The notes under the pieces were generated by a model. It had not been told where the DNA came from, did not search any database, and worked only from the letters and a program-made list of their open reading frames with translations. From Microbacterium sp. Root61 (lineage in GTDB: Bacteria; Actinomycetota; Actinomycetes; Actinomycetales; Microbacteriaceae), in contig NZ_LMGU01000001.1 in the NCBI RefSeq assembly GCF_001427525.1, positions 2,329,405 to 2,393,404 of the forward strand: a stretch of 64,000 nt of DNA, written 5' to 3'. The position numbers and the translations under genes are program-made. Below, in pieces: positions 44,172 through 53,712 of the stretch; positions within the stretch are counted from its first letter, which is position 1, and each line of letters starts with the position of its first letter.

Positions 44172-44607
44172 CCTTCCGAATCGTGCACAGATGCTCGGCG
44201 ACCAGACCGGCCGCCACGAGGATCGCGCCGCACACCGCGGTGGCGATGATGGCGCTCAACGAGCCTACCGAGGGGCTGACGGGCCTGGTCAGCAGATAGA
44301 GTGCCAGCCCCACGGCGAACCCGCCGACGACGGCTCCGACGATGCTGGACGCCTTGGCGAGCATCGCGACCCGGAGCGCACGGAACGGGTTGACAGGTGG
44401 TTGCGGGCTGCGACCGCGCGTGGCCCGGCGGATCGGGATCGCGAGCGCGATCACCAGCAGTGCGAGCAGCGCCAACAGGATCGGGAGGGTGACGGCGGGA
44501 GTGAACGTCGCGCGTCCGCCCGCGGTGAGCGCCAAGTCCAGCAGGAATCCGGCGCCGCCGCCGATCAGCGCGGCAATGAGCAGGATGCCGGCACCGGTGC
44601 GTTTCAT
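44137..44607 (-). CDS. DUF3180 membrane protein
   Basis: The 156-residue protein has four membrane segments (about 6-27, 39-58, 84-108 and 117-140) and the KASSIVGAVVGGFAVGLALY block typical of DUF3180. This family occurs almost only in actinobacteria next to folK. The function is unknown. The C-terminus is short and acidic (KDDDDEQ). It overlaps folK by 4 bp. Confidence 0.85.
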   Translation of the reverse strand: MKRTGAGILLIAALIGGGAGFLLDLALTAGGRATFTPAVTLPILLALLALLVIALAIPIRRATRGRSPQPPVNPFRALRVAMLAKASSIVGAVVGGFAVGLALYLLTRPVSPSVGSLSAIIATAVCGAILVAAGLVAEHLCTIRKDDDDEQPGGHA

Positions 44608-45137
44608 CGTCCGCTCCGCAGCCGCGCCAGCAGCGCGTCGACACGACCCGCTCCGGGCAGCACCGCGTCGGGATCGATGCTCAGCCAGGGCGCGAGCACG
44701 AAGTCGCGCTCGGCCGCCCGCGGGTGTGGCAGCAGCAGTGCGGGGTCATCGCTGCGCACGTCGCCGTACGCGATCAGGTCGAGGTCGAGGGTGCGGTCGC
44801 CCCAGCGCTCACGCCGTTCGCGCCCGTGGCGGGCCTCGATCGCGTGCAGGTAGTCGAGCAGCACCGTCGGGGCCAGACGCGTGGTGACCAGGGCGACAGC
44901 GTTCAGGTAGGTCGGGGCCGAGGCATCCGGGCCATCCAGTTTCACCGCCACCGACTCGACCGCCTCCGAGGAGCGGACGTCATCGACGAGCGGGAGCCTC
45001 CCCAGTTCGTCGATCGCGGCGCGCATCGCCTCCGCGCGGTCGCCGAGGTTGGCGCCGAGCGCGACGACGGCGGTGACCGACGCCGCGGGATGGGCCGAGA
45101 CATCCCCGCTGAAGCCCTGCGCGAGTCGACGGTTCAC
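44604..45137 (-). CDS. folK: 2-amino-4-hydroxy-6-hydroxymethyldihydropteridine pyrophosphokinase
   Basis: The 177-residue enzyme starts at GTG 45137, overlapping folB by 4 bp. HPPK motifs are ALGANLGDRAEAMRAAIDEL, then YLNAVALVTT, and RWGDRTLDLDLIAYGD with the metal-binding Asp pair, and LPHPRAAERDFVLAPW. It transfers pyrophosphate from ATP to the pterin in folate synthesis. It is one of four adjacent fol genes. Confidence 0.94.
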   Translation of the reverse strand: MNRRLAQGFSGDVSAHPAASVTAVVALGANLGDRAEAMRAAIDELGRLPLVDDVRSSEAVESVAVKLDGPDASAPTYLNAVALVTTRLAPTVLLDYLHAIEARHGRERRERWGDRTLDLDLIAYGDVRSDDPALLLPHPRAAERDFVLAPWLSIDPDAVLPGAGRVDALLARLRSGR

Positions 45138-45508
45138 TGGAAGGCCCGGCCACGTGTGATGGTGACGGCGACATCGGTGAACGACACCGTGATCGGGGCG
45201 GACGGCTTGTGCACCGTGACCCGCACGAGGCTGACGCCGTCGAAGTCGAGGACGCGGTCCGCGATGCGCGCGGCGAGGGTCTCGAGCAGGTTCACCGGCT
45301 CCCCCGAGACGATCGCGGCGACGGCCTCGGCCACCTCGCCGTAGTGCACGGTGTCGGTGACCTCGTCTGTCTCGGCGGCCCGGCGGGTGTTCACGGCCAG
45401 CGTGAGGTCGACCACGAAGAACTGTCCGTCGTGGCGCTCGTGCTCGAACACCCCGTGGTGCCCGAAGGTGCGCAGTCCGGTCAGTGTGATCTCGTCGGCG
45501 AAGTCCAT
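45134..45508 (-). CDS. folB: Dihydroneopterin aldolase
   Basis: The 124-residue protein starts at ATG 45508, with GAGGAG 5 nt upstream. It has TLTGLRTFGHHGVFEHERHD and VHYGEVAEAVAAIVSG, and the catalytic Lys is in VTVHKPSAPI. It cleaves dihydroneopterin in folate synthesis. It overlaps folP by 28 bp and folK by 4 bp, so translation of the block is coupled. Confidence 0.94.
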   Translation of the reverse strand: MDFADEITLTGLRTFGHHGVFEHERHDGQFFVVDLTLAVNTRRAAETDEVTDTVHYGEVAEAVAAIVSGEPVNLLETLAARIADRVLDFDGVSLVRVTVHKPSAPITVSFTDVAVTITRGRAFQ

Positions 45509-46323
45509 CGCTCCTCGTCCTCCCATTTGGCCGCGATGCGCAGTGCGTCGCGCGTGGCCGTGACATCGTGCACGCGGACGGCCCACACGCCCGCCTGTGC
45601 GGCCAGCACGCTCGTCACCGCGGTCGCGAGGTCACGGCGTGTCTCGACATCCTGCGCGTCGGGTTGATCCAGCCCCAGCGTCTCGGCGAGGAACCGCTTG
45701 CGGCTCGTGCCGACCAGCACCCGCGGGCCGAGCGCCACCAGGCGCGGGAGTCCGCGCAGCACGGTCCAGTTCTGGTCGCCCTTCTTGCCGAACCCGATCC
45801 CGGGGTCGGTGATGAGACGGGCGGGAGGGATGCCGGCGACCGCCGCCGCCTCGATGCGCGAGGCCAGCTCAGACAGGACATCACGGACGGGGTCGTCGTA
45901 CTGCGCGTGCGCGTACATGTCGGCCGACGGACCGCGCCAGTGCCCGAGCACGAGGTCGGCGCCGGTTCCGGCCACCGCGGGCAGCATGTCGGGATCGGCC
46001 AGCCCGCCGGAGACGTCGTTCACGATCCGCGCCCCGGCGGCGACCGCGGCCAGGGCCGTGGACGCGTTCATCGTGTCGACGCTGACGGCGGCACCGACCT
46101 CGGCCAGCGCCTGCACGACCGGGATCACCCGCTCCTGCTCGACCGCGGGATCCACGCGCTCCGAACCCGGACGGGTCGACTCGCCGCCGACGTCGAGGAG
46201 GTGGGCGCCCGCCGCACGCAGTCGCAGTCCGTGCGCGATCGCGGCCGCGGGGTCGAGGAAGCGCCCGCCGTCGCTGAAGGAATCCGGGGTGACGTTGACG
46301 ACCCCCATGATGAGGGTGCTCAT
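45481..46323 (-). CDS. folP: Dihydropteroate synthase
   Basis: The 280-residue TIM barrel begins MSTLIMGVVNVTPDSFSDGG, then LLDVGGESTRPGSE (pterin binding), SVDTMNASTALAA, VNDVSGG and LVGTSRKRFLAETLG with the sulfonamide-contacting loop. It joins the pterin and p-aminobenzoate. The pterin and pABA loops look normal. It overlaps folE by 4 bp and folB by 28 bp. Confidence 0.95.
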   Translation of the reverse strand: MSTLIMGVVNVTPDSFSDGGRFLDPAAAIAHGLRLRAAGAHLLDVGGESTRPGSERVDPAVEQERVIPVVQALAEVGAAVSVDTMNASTALAAVAAGARIVNDVSGGLADPDMLPAVAGTGADLVLGHWRGPSADMYAHAQYDDPVRDVLSELASRIEAAAVAGIPPARLITDPGIGFGKKGDQNWTVLRGLPRLVALGPRVLVGTSRKRFLAETLGLDQPDAQDVETRRDLATAVTSVLAAQAGVWAVRVHDVTATRDALRIAAKWEDEERWTSPTRSH

Positions 46324-46910
46324 GGCCGAGTGGCCCCGATGAGTGCGACCAGCTCGGCGCGGGCGGCGGGCTCGGCGAGCTCTCCGCGTGCCGCGATCGT
46401 CACGGTCGAGGCATCCGTCTGTCGATCCCCGCGCATCGTGACGCACTCGTGCACGGCGTCGAGGACGACGAACACACCGCGCGCGTCGATCGACCCGGCG
46501 ATGGTGTCGGCGATCTGCTCGCCGAGGCGCTCCTGCACCTGCGGGCGGGAGGCGAGGATGTCGACGACACGGGGCAGCGCGCCGAGTCCGACGACCTGCT
46601 CACCCGGCAGGTAGGCGATGTGCGCGTGCCCGCGGAACGGCAGCAGGTGGTGCTCGCAGACCGACCGGAAGCGGATGTCGCGCAGCATCACGGCACCGGA
46701 TGGCAGGGTGTCCGGCGCCGGGCCGCGCGACACGGAGATCGTGTGCATCAGAGGAGTCGCGGCATCCACCCCGACGCCGCCGAAGAACTCCCCGTAGGCG
46801 TCCGCGACGCGACTCGGGGTCAGGCGTAGACCCGGACGATCGGGGTCCTCACCGATCGCCTCGAGCAGTTCACGCACCAGCGCAGCAACGCGCTCACGAT
46901 CGACAGGCAC
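46320..46910 (-). CDS. folE: GTP cyclohydrolase I
   Basis: The 196-residue enzyme is best started at GTG 46910 (VPVDRERVAALV), 10 nt after the ftsH stop. It has LTPSRVADAYGEFFGG, VCEHHLLPFRGHAHIAYLPG with the zinc Cys/His pair, and VTMRGDRQTDASTVT. It makes dihydroneopterin triphosphate from GTP. Expression probably depends on transcription from ftsH or further upstream, as no promoter room is left. Confidence 0.94.
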   Translation of the reverse strand: MPVDRERVAALVRELLEAIGEDPDRPGLRLTPSRVADAYGEFFGGVGVDAATPLMHTISVSRGPAPDTLPSGAVMLRDIRFRSVCEHHLLPFRGHAHIAYLPGEQVVGLGALPRVVDILASRPQVQERLGEQIADTIAGSIDARGVFVVLDAVHECVTMRGDRQTDASTVTIAARGELAEPAARAELVALIGATRP

Positions 46911-46920
46911 GAAGTCGAGC

Positions 46921-48924
46921 CTACGCGGTCGCGGGGCGCGCCTGCCCGCTCGGGCGGCGGCGCGGAGCCTTCTCGGCGGCTTCCTCCGCCTCGACGGACG
47001 CGACCAGACCGACCTCTTCCTGGCGACGCGGCACGTCCACCGGCGGCACCTTCGAAACCGGACGCTCGCTGCTGGAGAGCCACTGCGGGCGCGGCGGGAG
47101 GCGCTTGATGTCGGTGAAGATCTCGGCGAGCTCGAGGTGGTCGAGCGTCTCCTTCTCGAGCAGCTCGAGGGCGAGACGGTCGAGGATGTCGCGGTTCGCG
47201 TTGATGACCTCGTACGCCTCGTTGTGCGCCTGCTCGATGAGCGCGCGCACCTCGGTGTCGACCCGCTCGGCGACGCGCTCGGAGTACTCGCGACCGTGAC
47301 CCATGTCGCGTCCCATGAAGACCTCGCCGCTGGACTGGCCCAGCTTGACCGGTCCGACATCCGTCGTCATGCCGTACTCGGTGACCATCTTGCGGGCGAT
47401 GCCGGTGGCCTTCTCGATGTCGTTCGAGGCACCCGTGGTGGGGTCGTGGAAGACGATCTCCTCGGCGACGCGGCCGCCCATCGCATAGGCGAGCTGGTCC
47501 TGCAGCTCGTTGCGGGTGATCGAGTACTTGTCGTCGAGCGGCAGCACCATCGTGTAGCCGAGGGCCTTGCCTCGGGGCAGGATCGTGACCTTGGTGACGG
47601 GGTCGGTGTGGTTCATCGCCGCCGCCGCGAGTGCGTGTCCGCCCTCGTGGTACGCGGTGATGAGCTTCTCCTTGTCCTTCATCACGCGGGTGCGACGCTG
47701 CGGACCGGCGATGACGCGGTCGATCGCCTCGTCCAGGGCGCGGTTGTCGATGAGCTGGGCGTTGGAGCGCGCGGTGAGCAGCGCGGCCTCGTTCAGCACG
47801 TTCGCGAGGTCGGCGCCGGTGAAGCCCGGCGTCTTGCGCGCGACGACTTCGAGGTCGACGCCGTCGGCGAGGGGCTTGCCGCGGCCGTGCACCTCGAGGA
47901 TCTTCTTGCGGCCCTTGAGGTCGGGCGCGTCCACGCCGATCTGACGGTCGAAGCGACCGGGGCGCAGCAGCGCCGGGTCGAGGATGTCGGGGCGGTTGGT
48001 CGCCGCGATGACGATGACGTTGACCTTGGGGTCGAAGCCGTCCATCTCGACGAGCATCTGGTTCAGCGTCTGCTCGCGCTCGTCGTGCCCGCCGCCCATG
48101 CCGGCGCCGCGGTGACGGCCAACGGCGTCGATCTCGTCGATGAAGATGATCGCAGGGCTGGATTCCTTGGCCTGGTTGAACAGGTCGCGCACACGGGATG
48201 CGCCGACACCGACGAACATCTCGACGAAGTCCGAACCGGAGATCGAGTAGAACGGCACGCCGGCCTCACCGGCGACGGCGCGGGCGAGCAGCGTCTTGCC
48301 CGTTCCGGGAGGGCCGTACAGCAGCACGCCCTTCGGGATCCGAGCGCCGACCGCCTGGAACCTCGTGGGGTCCTTCAGGAAGTCCTTGATCTCCTGCATC
48401 TCCTCGATGGCCTCGTCCGAGCCCGCGACATCCGCGAAGGTCACCGTCGGCGACTCCTTCGAGACGAGCTTCGCCTTGGACTTGCCGAACTGCATGACCT
48501 TGCTGCCGCCACCCTGGGCGCTGGACATCAGGAACCAGAACAACAGACCCAGCAACAGGATCGGCAGGAGGAGGGAGAGGATGCCGTCGAACCAGCTCGG
48601 ACGCGGCACTGCGTCGTTGAAGCCGTCCTTGGGGTCGGCCGCGTTGACGGCGTCGACCACTTCGCCGGCACGCGCGTCGACGTAGTAGAACTGCACGTCG
48701 CTCGCGCCCTCGAACGGCGATGAGAGCTTCATGTCGACGCGCTGATCGCCGTCGGTGTTGACCACCTCGGTGACGGTGCTGCCCTTGAGCAGCTCCAGTC
48801 CCTGCTGGGTGGAGATCTGCTTCGCGCCGCCCAGGCTCGAGATGAGCGAGAAGCCCACGATGAGGAACACGCCGATCAGGAGCACGTAGATGAGCGGATT
48901 GCGTGTGATCTTCTTGAAGTCCAT
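46921..48924 (-). CDS. ftsH: ATP-dependent zinc metalloprotease FtsH
   Basis: The 667-residue protein has two membrane segments (about 10-30 and 111-135). The AAA Walker A GPPGTGKT is at 204-211. The SRH contains [20 protein letters not shown], and the zinc protease site HEGGH is at 426-430. It degrades membrane and short-lived proteins. The end is basic and rich in Pro and Ala. It lies 215 bp downstream of hpt and a long hairpin (49071-49128) sits between, so ftsH probably has its own promoter. Confidence 0.96.
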   Translation of the reverse strand: MDFKKITRNPLIYVLLIGVFLIVGFSLISSLGGAKQISTQQGLELLKGSTVTEVVNTDGDQRVDMKLSSPFEGASDVQFYYVDARAGEVVDAVNAADPKDGFNDAVPRPSWFDGILSLLLPILLLGLLFWFLMSSAQGGGSKVMQFGKSKAKLVSKESPTVTFADVAGSDEAIEEMQEIKDFLKDPTRFQAVGARIPKGVLLYGPPGTGKTLLARAVAGEAGVPFYSISGSDFVEMFVGVGASRVRDLFNQAKESSPAIIFIDEIDAVGRHRGAGMGGGHDEREQTLNQMLVEMDGFDPKVNVIVIAATNRPDILDPALLRPGRFDRQIGVDAPDLKGRKKILEVHGRGKPLADGVDLEVVARKTPGFTGADLANVLNEAALLTARSNAQLIDNRALDEAIDRVIAGPQRRTRVMKDKEKLITAYHEGGHALAAAAMNHTDPVTKVTILPRGKALGYTMVLPLDDKYSITRNELQDQLAYAMGGRVAEEIVFHDPTTGASNDIEKATGIARKMVTEYGMTTDVGPVKLGQSSGEVFMGRDMGHGREYSERVAERVDTEVRALIEQAHNEAYEVINANRDILDRLALELLEKETLDHLELAEIFTDIKRLPPRPQWLSSSERPVSKVPPVDVPRRQEEVGLVASVEAEEAAEKAPRRRPSGQARPATA

Positions 48925-49070
48925 GGTGCGGGCGACGCCCGTTCCCTTTCGTCGACGAGCCGCGCGAACGCGGTGAACTCAGGGTATCGCGCTCCCGCTA
49001 TGGCGTTACTGTGCATTCGCCCATGGCGTACAGGGCAGATGCTGGGTGTTCCGCCCCGCTCCACACCCGC

Positions 49071-49128
49071 CGAGCTCGCAGAAAGTGCGCGCTCAAGACG
49101 GCGTGAGCGCGCACTTTATGCGAGCTCG
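49071..49128. repeat. Long near-perfect hairpin between hpt and ftsH
   Basis: Two 24-bp arms (49071-49094 and 49105-49128) are complementary except for one position (G49081 facing A49118), with a 10-nt loop. The outer arm is CGAGCTCGCA and the inner AAAGTGCGCGCTC. It is 11 nt past the hpt stop, so it may terminate hpt, but no T-run follows the complete stem. Size and architecture resemble the hairpin at 50781-50841. Confidence 0.7.
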
Positions 49129-49139
49129 CGAGAAGACGC

Positions 49140-49691
<552 letters not shown>

Positions 49692-49753
49692 GCGGTTCAG
49701 TCTACGGGCGCCTGTGGGAAGGACAACGGATGCCGCCGGCACCGTGCCGCGCG

Positions 49754-50752
49754 CTACGCCGAGCGTGCGGTGAATTCGATGCGGCCGCCGGCTCGGCGAG
49801 CGGTGCAGCCGGGCAGGTCGATCGGGCCCTGCCCGGACCAGTCGGTGACCAGCCGGGCGACCTCGAGCGTCTGAGCACGCGTGAGGCTTTCGCCGAACTC
49901 GCTCGTCACGACGTGCCGGATGACGCGGTGGCGCAGCGCGGCCGGGTTGGCGGCGAGGGCGGCGACCGAGACCGAGATGCCGGCCTCGGCGTGCTCGACG
50001 ATGTCTTCGATCGTCTCCTCGATCATCTCGTCGAACGCCTCGGCGTCTTCGCGCAGCTGCTCGGCCGTGCGCGCGAGCGCCTCGGCCACGCCGGGGCCGA
50101 GTTCGGCCTCGAGGACGGGCAGCACCGTCTCCCGCACCCGCACGCGCGCGAACCGCGGTTCGGCGTTGTGCGGGTCCTCCCACGGCTGCAGGTCCTGGGC
50201 GACGCAGGCCGCGCGCGTGGCTTCGCGCCGCACGGTCAGCAGCGGCCGCAGCAGCGTCATGCCGCGCTGGGCCGAGGCCGCGGCCATCCCCTGCAGACTC
50301 GCCGCGCCCGAGCCGCGGGCGAGTCCGAGCAGGACGGTCTCGGCCTGGTCGTCGAGCGTGTGTCCGAGCAGCAGCGCCGTCGCGCCGGCGCCGGCCGCGG
50401 CATCCGTCAGCGCCCGATACCGCGCCTCGCGGGCCGCCGCCTCCGGGCCGCCACCCGCGCCCACCGCGACCGAGACGACGAGCGAGCGGATGCCGAGGGC
50501 TTCGGCCTGGCGCGCGGCGTTCTGCGCGACGGCGTCCGAGCCGGGCTGGAGCCCGTGGTCGACGGTGATGCTCACGACATCGAGCCCGAGCTTGGGCGCC
50601 TCGAAGGCTGTCGCGGCAGCCAGCGCGAGCGAGTCGGCGCCGCCGGAAAGGGCGACCGCGACGGTGCCCGGTCCGGTCAGCGGCTCGAGCGCTCGCCGTA
50701 CGGCGAGCCGAACGGCGGCGACGGCGGGGTCCAGGCTCGGTCGATGCTCCAC
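49754..50752 (-). CDS. tilS: tRNA(Ile)-lysidine synthase
   Basis: The 332-residue protein has the PP-loop VAVALSGGADSLALAAATA near residue 32. SITVDHGLQPGSDAVAQ and LLLGHTLDDQAETVLLGLAR follow, with the family HTxDDQ motif. It modifies the wobble C of tRNA-Ile(CAU) to lysidine, needed to read AUA. A long hairpin is 28 bp upstream (50781-50841). It is the first gene of the long minus-strand run. Confidence 0.94.
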   Translation of the reverse strand: MEHRPSLDPAVAAVRLAVRRALEPLTGPGTVAVALSGGADSLALAAATAFEAPKLGLDVVSITVDHGLQPGSDAVAQNAARQAEALGIRSLVVSVAVGAGGGPEAAAREARYRALTDAAAGAGATALLLGHTLDDQAETVLLGLARGSGAASLQGMAAASAQRGMTLLRPLLTVRREATRAACVAQDLQPWEDPHNAEPRFARVRVRETVLPVLEAELGPGVAEALARTAEQLREDAEAFDEMIEETIEDIVEHAEAGISVSVAALAANPAALRHRVIRHVVTSEFGESLTRAQTLEVARLVTDWSGQGPIDLPGCTARRAGGRIEFTARSA

Positions 50753-50780
50753 ACGCCCACGTTAGCCGCCCCCGCGTTCC

Positions 50781-50841
50781 CGCGAGACGTGGCAAAAGCG
50801 CCCGAAACCGTGCGGTTCGGGCACCTTTGCCACGTCTCGCG
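50781..50841. repeat. Long hairpin between tilS and ppa
   Basis: Two 26-nt arms (50781-50806 and 50816-50841) match at 24 positions around a 9-nt loop. Both mismatches become G-U wobbles if the minus strand is transcribed, so the RNA leading into tilS would fold without a break. The outer arm is CGCGAGACGTGGCAAA. The 14-mer at its left edge occurs (reverse complement) at 11198-11211. Confidence 0.7.
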
Positions 50842-50927
50842 GATGGGGTGGGGGCCACAACGCCGTGCAGCGCGCGCGACTAGGCTGGTGCGCGGCATCA
50901 GACCAGCGATTTTCAAGGAGCAGACGC

Positions 50928-51461
50928 ATGGGCGCATACGACGCCGTCATCGAAATCCCCCGCGGCAGCCGGGTCAAGTACGAGGTCGACCACGGCACCG
51001 GCCGCGTGTTCCTGGACCGCGTCCTGTACACCGCGTTCGGGTACCCCACCAACTATGGGTTCTTCGACAACACCCTCGGCGAAGACGGCGACCCGCTCGA
51101 CGTGCTCGTGATGCTGGACTACGACCTGTACCCCGGCACCATGGCCAGCGTCCGCCCCGTCGGCGTACTCAAGATGAGCGACGAGGCCGGCGGCGACGAC
51201 AAGGTCATCGCCGTGATCGCCAAGGACCCGCGCTGGGCGCACGTCCAGGACGTCGACGACATCCCGGAGTTCCTGCAGAAGGAGATCACCCACTTCTTCG
51301 AGCACTACAAGGACCTCGAGCCCGGCAAGTGGGTCAAGGTCGACGCGTGGGCAGGCGCCGCCGAGGCCGACCGCCTCGTCGAGGAGGCGTTCACGCGCTT
51401 CGCCGAGCACGAGGGGCAGACCAAGTCCCAGGGCGAGGGAATGTCCCCCAAGACGGTCTGA
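50928..51461 (+). CDS. ppa: Inorganic pyrophosphatase (family I)
   Basis: The 177-residue protein starts at ATG 50928, with AAGGAG 8 nt upstream. It has EIPRGSRVKYEVDHGTGRV, AFGYPTNYGFFDNTLGEDGD and the metal motif DGDPLDVLVMLDYDLYPGT. It cleaves pyrophosphate in the cytosol and pulls biosynthesis forward. It is a single-gene unit ended by a strong terminator. Length and active-site acids are normal. Confidence 0.96.
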   Translation: MGAYDAVIEIPRGSRVKYEVDHGTGRVFLDRVLYTAFGYPTNYGFFDNTLGEDGDPLDVLVMLDYDLYPGTMASVRPVGVLKMSDEAGGDDKVIAVIAKDPRWAHVQDVDDIPEFLQKEITHFFEHYKDLEPGKWVKVDAWAGAAEADRLVEEAFTRFAEHEGQTKSQGEGMSPKTV

Positions 51462-51472
51462 TCGGTTTTCCG

Positions 51473-51519
51473 CGAAGGCGGACGACGGCGCACTCGCGTC
51501 GACGTCCGCCTTCGTCTTT
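51473..51519 (+). terminator. Terminator of ppa
   Basis: CGAAGGCGGACG (51473-51484) pairs with CGTCCGCCTTCG (51503-51514), followed by TCTTT. It starts 11 nt past the ppa stop. Confidence 0.85.
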
Positions 51520-51653
51520 GACGAGCGGATGCCGCGGCACGGGCGCGCGCGAACGCGAGGCTGCAGCATCCGTCCCCGCGATAAGGGGATGCACCGGACC
51601 GCGAACGCACGACGTATCCGCGAGCACACGACCCGGTCGCGACGCGAAGGCGT

Positions 51654-51695
51654 GCACTCGACCTTCGGACTCCCGAGCCCGCGCGGGTCGAGTGC
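51654..51695 (-). terminator. Hairpin after the M23 peptidase gene
   Basis: GCACTCGACC (51654-51663) pairs with GGTCGAGTGC (51686-51695) just past the stop of the minus-strand gene at 51700. The loop can itself pair (CGG/CCG). No T-run follows, so it may be a weak terminator. Confidence 0.5.
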
Positions 51696-51699
51696 GGAG

Positions 51700-53097
51700 C
51701 TAGACCGAGATGCCTCGGGCGGCCATGAAGCCCACGGGATCCGTGGTGCGGCCGTTGATGTAGACCTCGAAGTGGCAGTGGCAGCCGAAGGAGTTGCCGG
51801 TGTTGCCCTCGCTCGCGATGAGCTGGCCGGCGCTGACCCGCTGGCCGTAGCCGACGAAGATGCCGCCGGGACGGATGTGCCCGTAGCCGGTGCCGACGCC
51901 GCCGCCGTGGTCGATCCGGACGTAGTTGCCGTAGCCGCCGTTGTATCCGGCGTAGGTGACCACACCTGCAGAGGCCGCGTAAATGCCCGCACCGCAGCCG
52001 GCGGCCAGGTCGACGCCTTCGTGGAAGCCGCTGGAGCAGTAGCCGTTGCCGCACTGAACGTAGCGGGGACCGTAGCCGGAGCTGCGCCAGCCGGAGGACG
52101 GACGAGCCCAGCCGGACCCGACGACACCGCCGCCGTTTCCACCGCCACCGCCGCCGCCTCCGCCACCCCCGCCGCCGTTGGCGGCTTCCTGGGCAAGACG
52201 ATCCGCTTCGGCCTTCGCAGCCGCCGCGGCGGCCTCCTTGGCCTTGCGGTCGATCTCGACGCCGGTCTGGTATTCCGCGATCGTCTTGGCGGTCTTGTCG
52301 TTCAGGGCGGCGAGCTGCGCCTCCAGCGTCGCGAGGTTCGCGGTCTGCGCGTCGAGGGCGGCCTGGGCGGCGCTGGCGGCTTCCTGCGCCTTGACCATGG
52401 CCGCTTCGGCCTCCTGCTGCAGCTTGTCGCGGGCGTCGCGGGCGACGACGGCCTGGTCGCTCAGGCTCTGCGCCGAGTTGCGGGCCGTCACGGCATCCGC
52501 GTACACGCCCTGGTTGCGCTCGATGAGCTTGTCCATCGTGCCCAGGCGGGCGAGCAGGTCATCGGCCGTGGCCGCGGATCCCGCGAAGAAGAGTTCGAGC
52601 GACGTGTCGTCGCCGCCGTTGCGGTACAGCTGTGCGGCGACGCGGCCGGCCTTGTTGGCGGCATCCGTCGCCTTGGTCGACTCCGCGTCGGCCTGCTGCT
52701 GCAGGTCGTCGGCGTGGTGGGCCGCTTCGAAGAACTTCTGCTGAGCCTCGTAGAAGAGGTCCGACGCCTTCTGCGCCTCGGCCTGCGTGCGGGCGACCTC
52801 GTCGTTCAGCGACTGGATGAGCCCCTGGATCTTGGCGACCTCGGCGGCCTTGGCCGCTTCGTTGGCCTTGGCGGCCTGCACGTCGGGCCACGAGGGGTAT
52901 CCGGCGGCGGCGAAGGCAGAGGGGACGAAGGGAGCACCGAATGCGGTGATGGCCGCGAGCCCGAGAGCGCCGACGCCGATGGCGCTGCGTCGGGTCATGC
53001 CTCCGGGCCACAGCGCACGCTTCTCCGAGGGGGACGGCGCACAGCCGCACTCCTCGGCGCTTTCGTCACGTGCGGAGCGATCGCGCTCGAGCTTCAC
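51700..53097 (-). CDS. Secreted M23 peptidase with coiled coil
   Basis: The 465-residue protein has a Tat-like signal (MTRRSAIGVGALGLAAITAF, cut near SAFA). A long Ala/Gln-rich coiled coil spans about residues 75-300, as in NlpC/RipA/EnvC activators. A poly-Gly linker of about 17 residues follows near 310. The C-terminal M23 LytM domain has zinc and active-site His in SSGFHEGVDLAAG and in CHCHFEVYING. It should cut peptidoglycan peptides during division. I use GTG 53097 after GGGAGG. CNG cysteines could form a disulfide. Confidence 0.88.
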   Translation of the reverse strand: MKLERDRSARDESAEECGCAPSPSEKRALWPGGMTRRSAIGVGALGLAAITAFGAPFVPSAFAAAGYPSWPDVQAAKANEAAKAAEVAKIQGLIQSLNDEVARTQAEAQKASDLFYEAQQKFFEAAHHADDLQQQADAESTKATDAANKAGRVAAQLYRNGGDDTSLELFFAGSAATADDLLARLGTMDKLIERNQGVYADAVTARNSAQSLSDQAVVARDARDKLQQEAEAAMVKAQEAASAAQAALDAQTANLATLEAQLAALNDKTAKTIAEYQTGVEIDRKAKEAAAAAAKAEADRLAQEAANGGGGGGGGGGGGGNGGGVVGSGWARPSSGWRSSGYGPRYVQCGNGYCSSGFHEGVDLAAGCGAGIYAASAGVVTYAGYNGGYGNYVRIDHGGGVGTGYGHIRPGGIFVGYGQRVSAGQLIASEGNTGNSFGCHCHFEVYINGRTTDPVGFMAARGISV

Positions 53098-53320
53098 CGC
53101 GGCCTCCCGTTCACCGAGTCAACTTTCACCACACTAGCAACACGAGTCACAAGCGCAACGGGTGTCGTCGTTCCATAGTGCTCCCCTGGCGGCGGTTGCA
53201 CACCCACCCATCGTGAACCGCGCCGAGGCCTTCCTCCACAGGGCGCGCCCACGAATTGGAGATTTGGTCGACTCATGCGTATGCTTGAGCGTCGGCAGAG
53301 TGAGCCACAAAAGCTCATCC

Positions 53321-53393
53321 GGCCCCATCGTTTAGTGGCCTAGGACGCCGCCCTTTCACGGCGGTAGCACGGGTTCGAATCCCGTTGGGGTCA
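53321..53393 (+). tRNA. tRNA-Glu(TTC)
   Basis: The 73-nt sequence has acceptor GGCCCCA/TGGGGTC with discriminator A. The anticodon loop CTTTCAC has anticodon TTC, which reads GAA and GAG. The T-arm has ACGGGTTCGAATCCCGT. No CCA is encoded. It is the first of three tRNAs on the plus strand. Confidence 0.96.
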
Positions 53394-53420
53394 CTTTCCG
53401 AATTACAACTTAATATGCAT

Positions 53421-53494
53421 GGCCCTGTAGCGCAGTTGGTTAGCGTGCCGCCCTGTCACGGCGGAGGTCGCGGGTTCAAGTCCCGTCAGGGTCG
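53421..53494 (+). tRNA. tRNA-Asp(GTC)
   Basis: The 74-nt sequence has acceptor GGCCCTG/CAGGGTC with discriminator G. The anticodon loop CTGTCAC gives GTC (Asp). The T-arm has GCGGGTTCAAGTCCCGT. It is 27 nt after tRNA-Glu and no CCA is encoded. Confidence 0.96.
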
Positions 53495-53506
53495 CTCTGA
53501 GCGACG

Positions 53507-53535
53507 GGCCCTTTCTTTGAGAGGGCCTTTTGTTT
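53507..53535 (+). terminator. Terminator after tRNA-Asp
   Basis: GGCCCT (53507-53512) pairs with AGGGCC (53522-53527), followed by TTTTGTTT. It separates tRNA-Glu/Asp from tRNA-Phe. Confidence 0.82.
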
Positions 53536-53579
53536 AGGACGCGGCGTAAGGTCCCGATTCCGGGTAACGGATGCCGCGG

Positions 53580-53652
53580 GGCTCTGTAGCTCAGTTGGTA
53601 GAGCGCACGACTGAAAATCGTGAGGTCACGGGATCGACGCCCGTCGGAGCCA
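53580..53652 (+). tRNA. tRNA-Phe(GAA)
   Basis: The 73-nt sequence has acceptor GGCTCTG/CGGAGCC with one T-G pair and discriminator A. The anticodon loop CTGAAAA gives GAA (Phe). The D-arm is GCTCAGTTGGTAGAGC. No CCA is encoded. A terminator follows. Confidence 0.96.
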
Positions 53653-53679
53653 CAAGGGTGATCATTACGTCACCCCAGA

Positions 53680-53712
53680 AACCCTCGCGAAGCTTCTATT
53701 CGCGGGGGTTTT
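53680..53712 (+). terminator. Terminator after tRNA-Phe
   Basis: AACCCTCGCGAA (53680-53691) pairs with TTCGCGGGGGTT (53699-53710), with one T-G pair, followed by TT. It lies 27 nt after the tRNA. Confidence 0.82.

Noticed and set aside
51520..51653. GGATGCC-containing stretch after ppa as a further terminator
   Set aside because: GGATGC and GCATCC are present but too far apart and without a continuous stem; the ppa terminator is already complete at 51519.
53098..53320. Possible c-di-AMP (ydaO) riboswitch before the M23 peptidase gene
   Set aside because: Such riboswitches often precede cell-wall hydrolases in actinobacteria, but I could not find the conserved core in the minus-strand leader.
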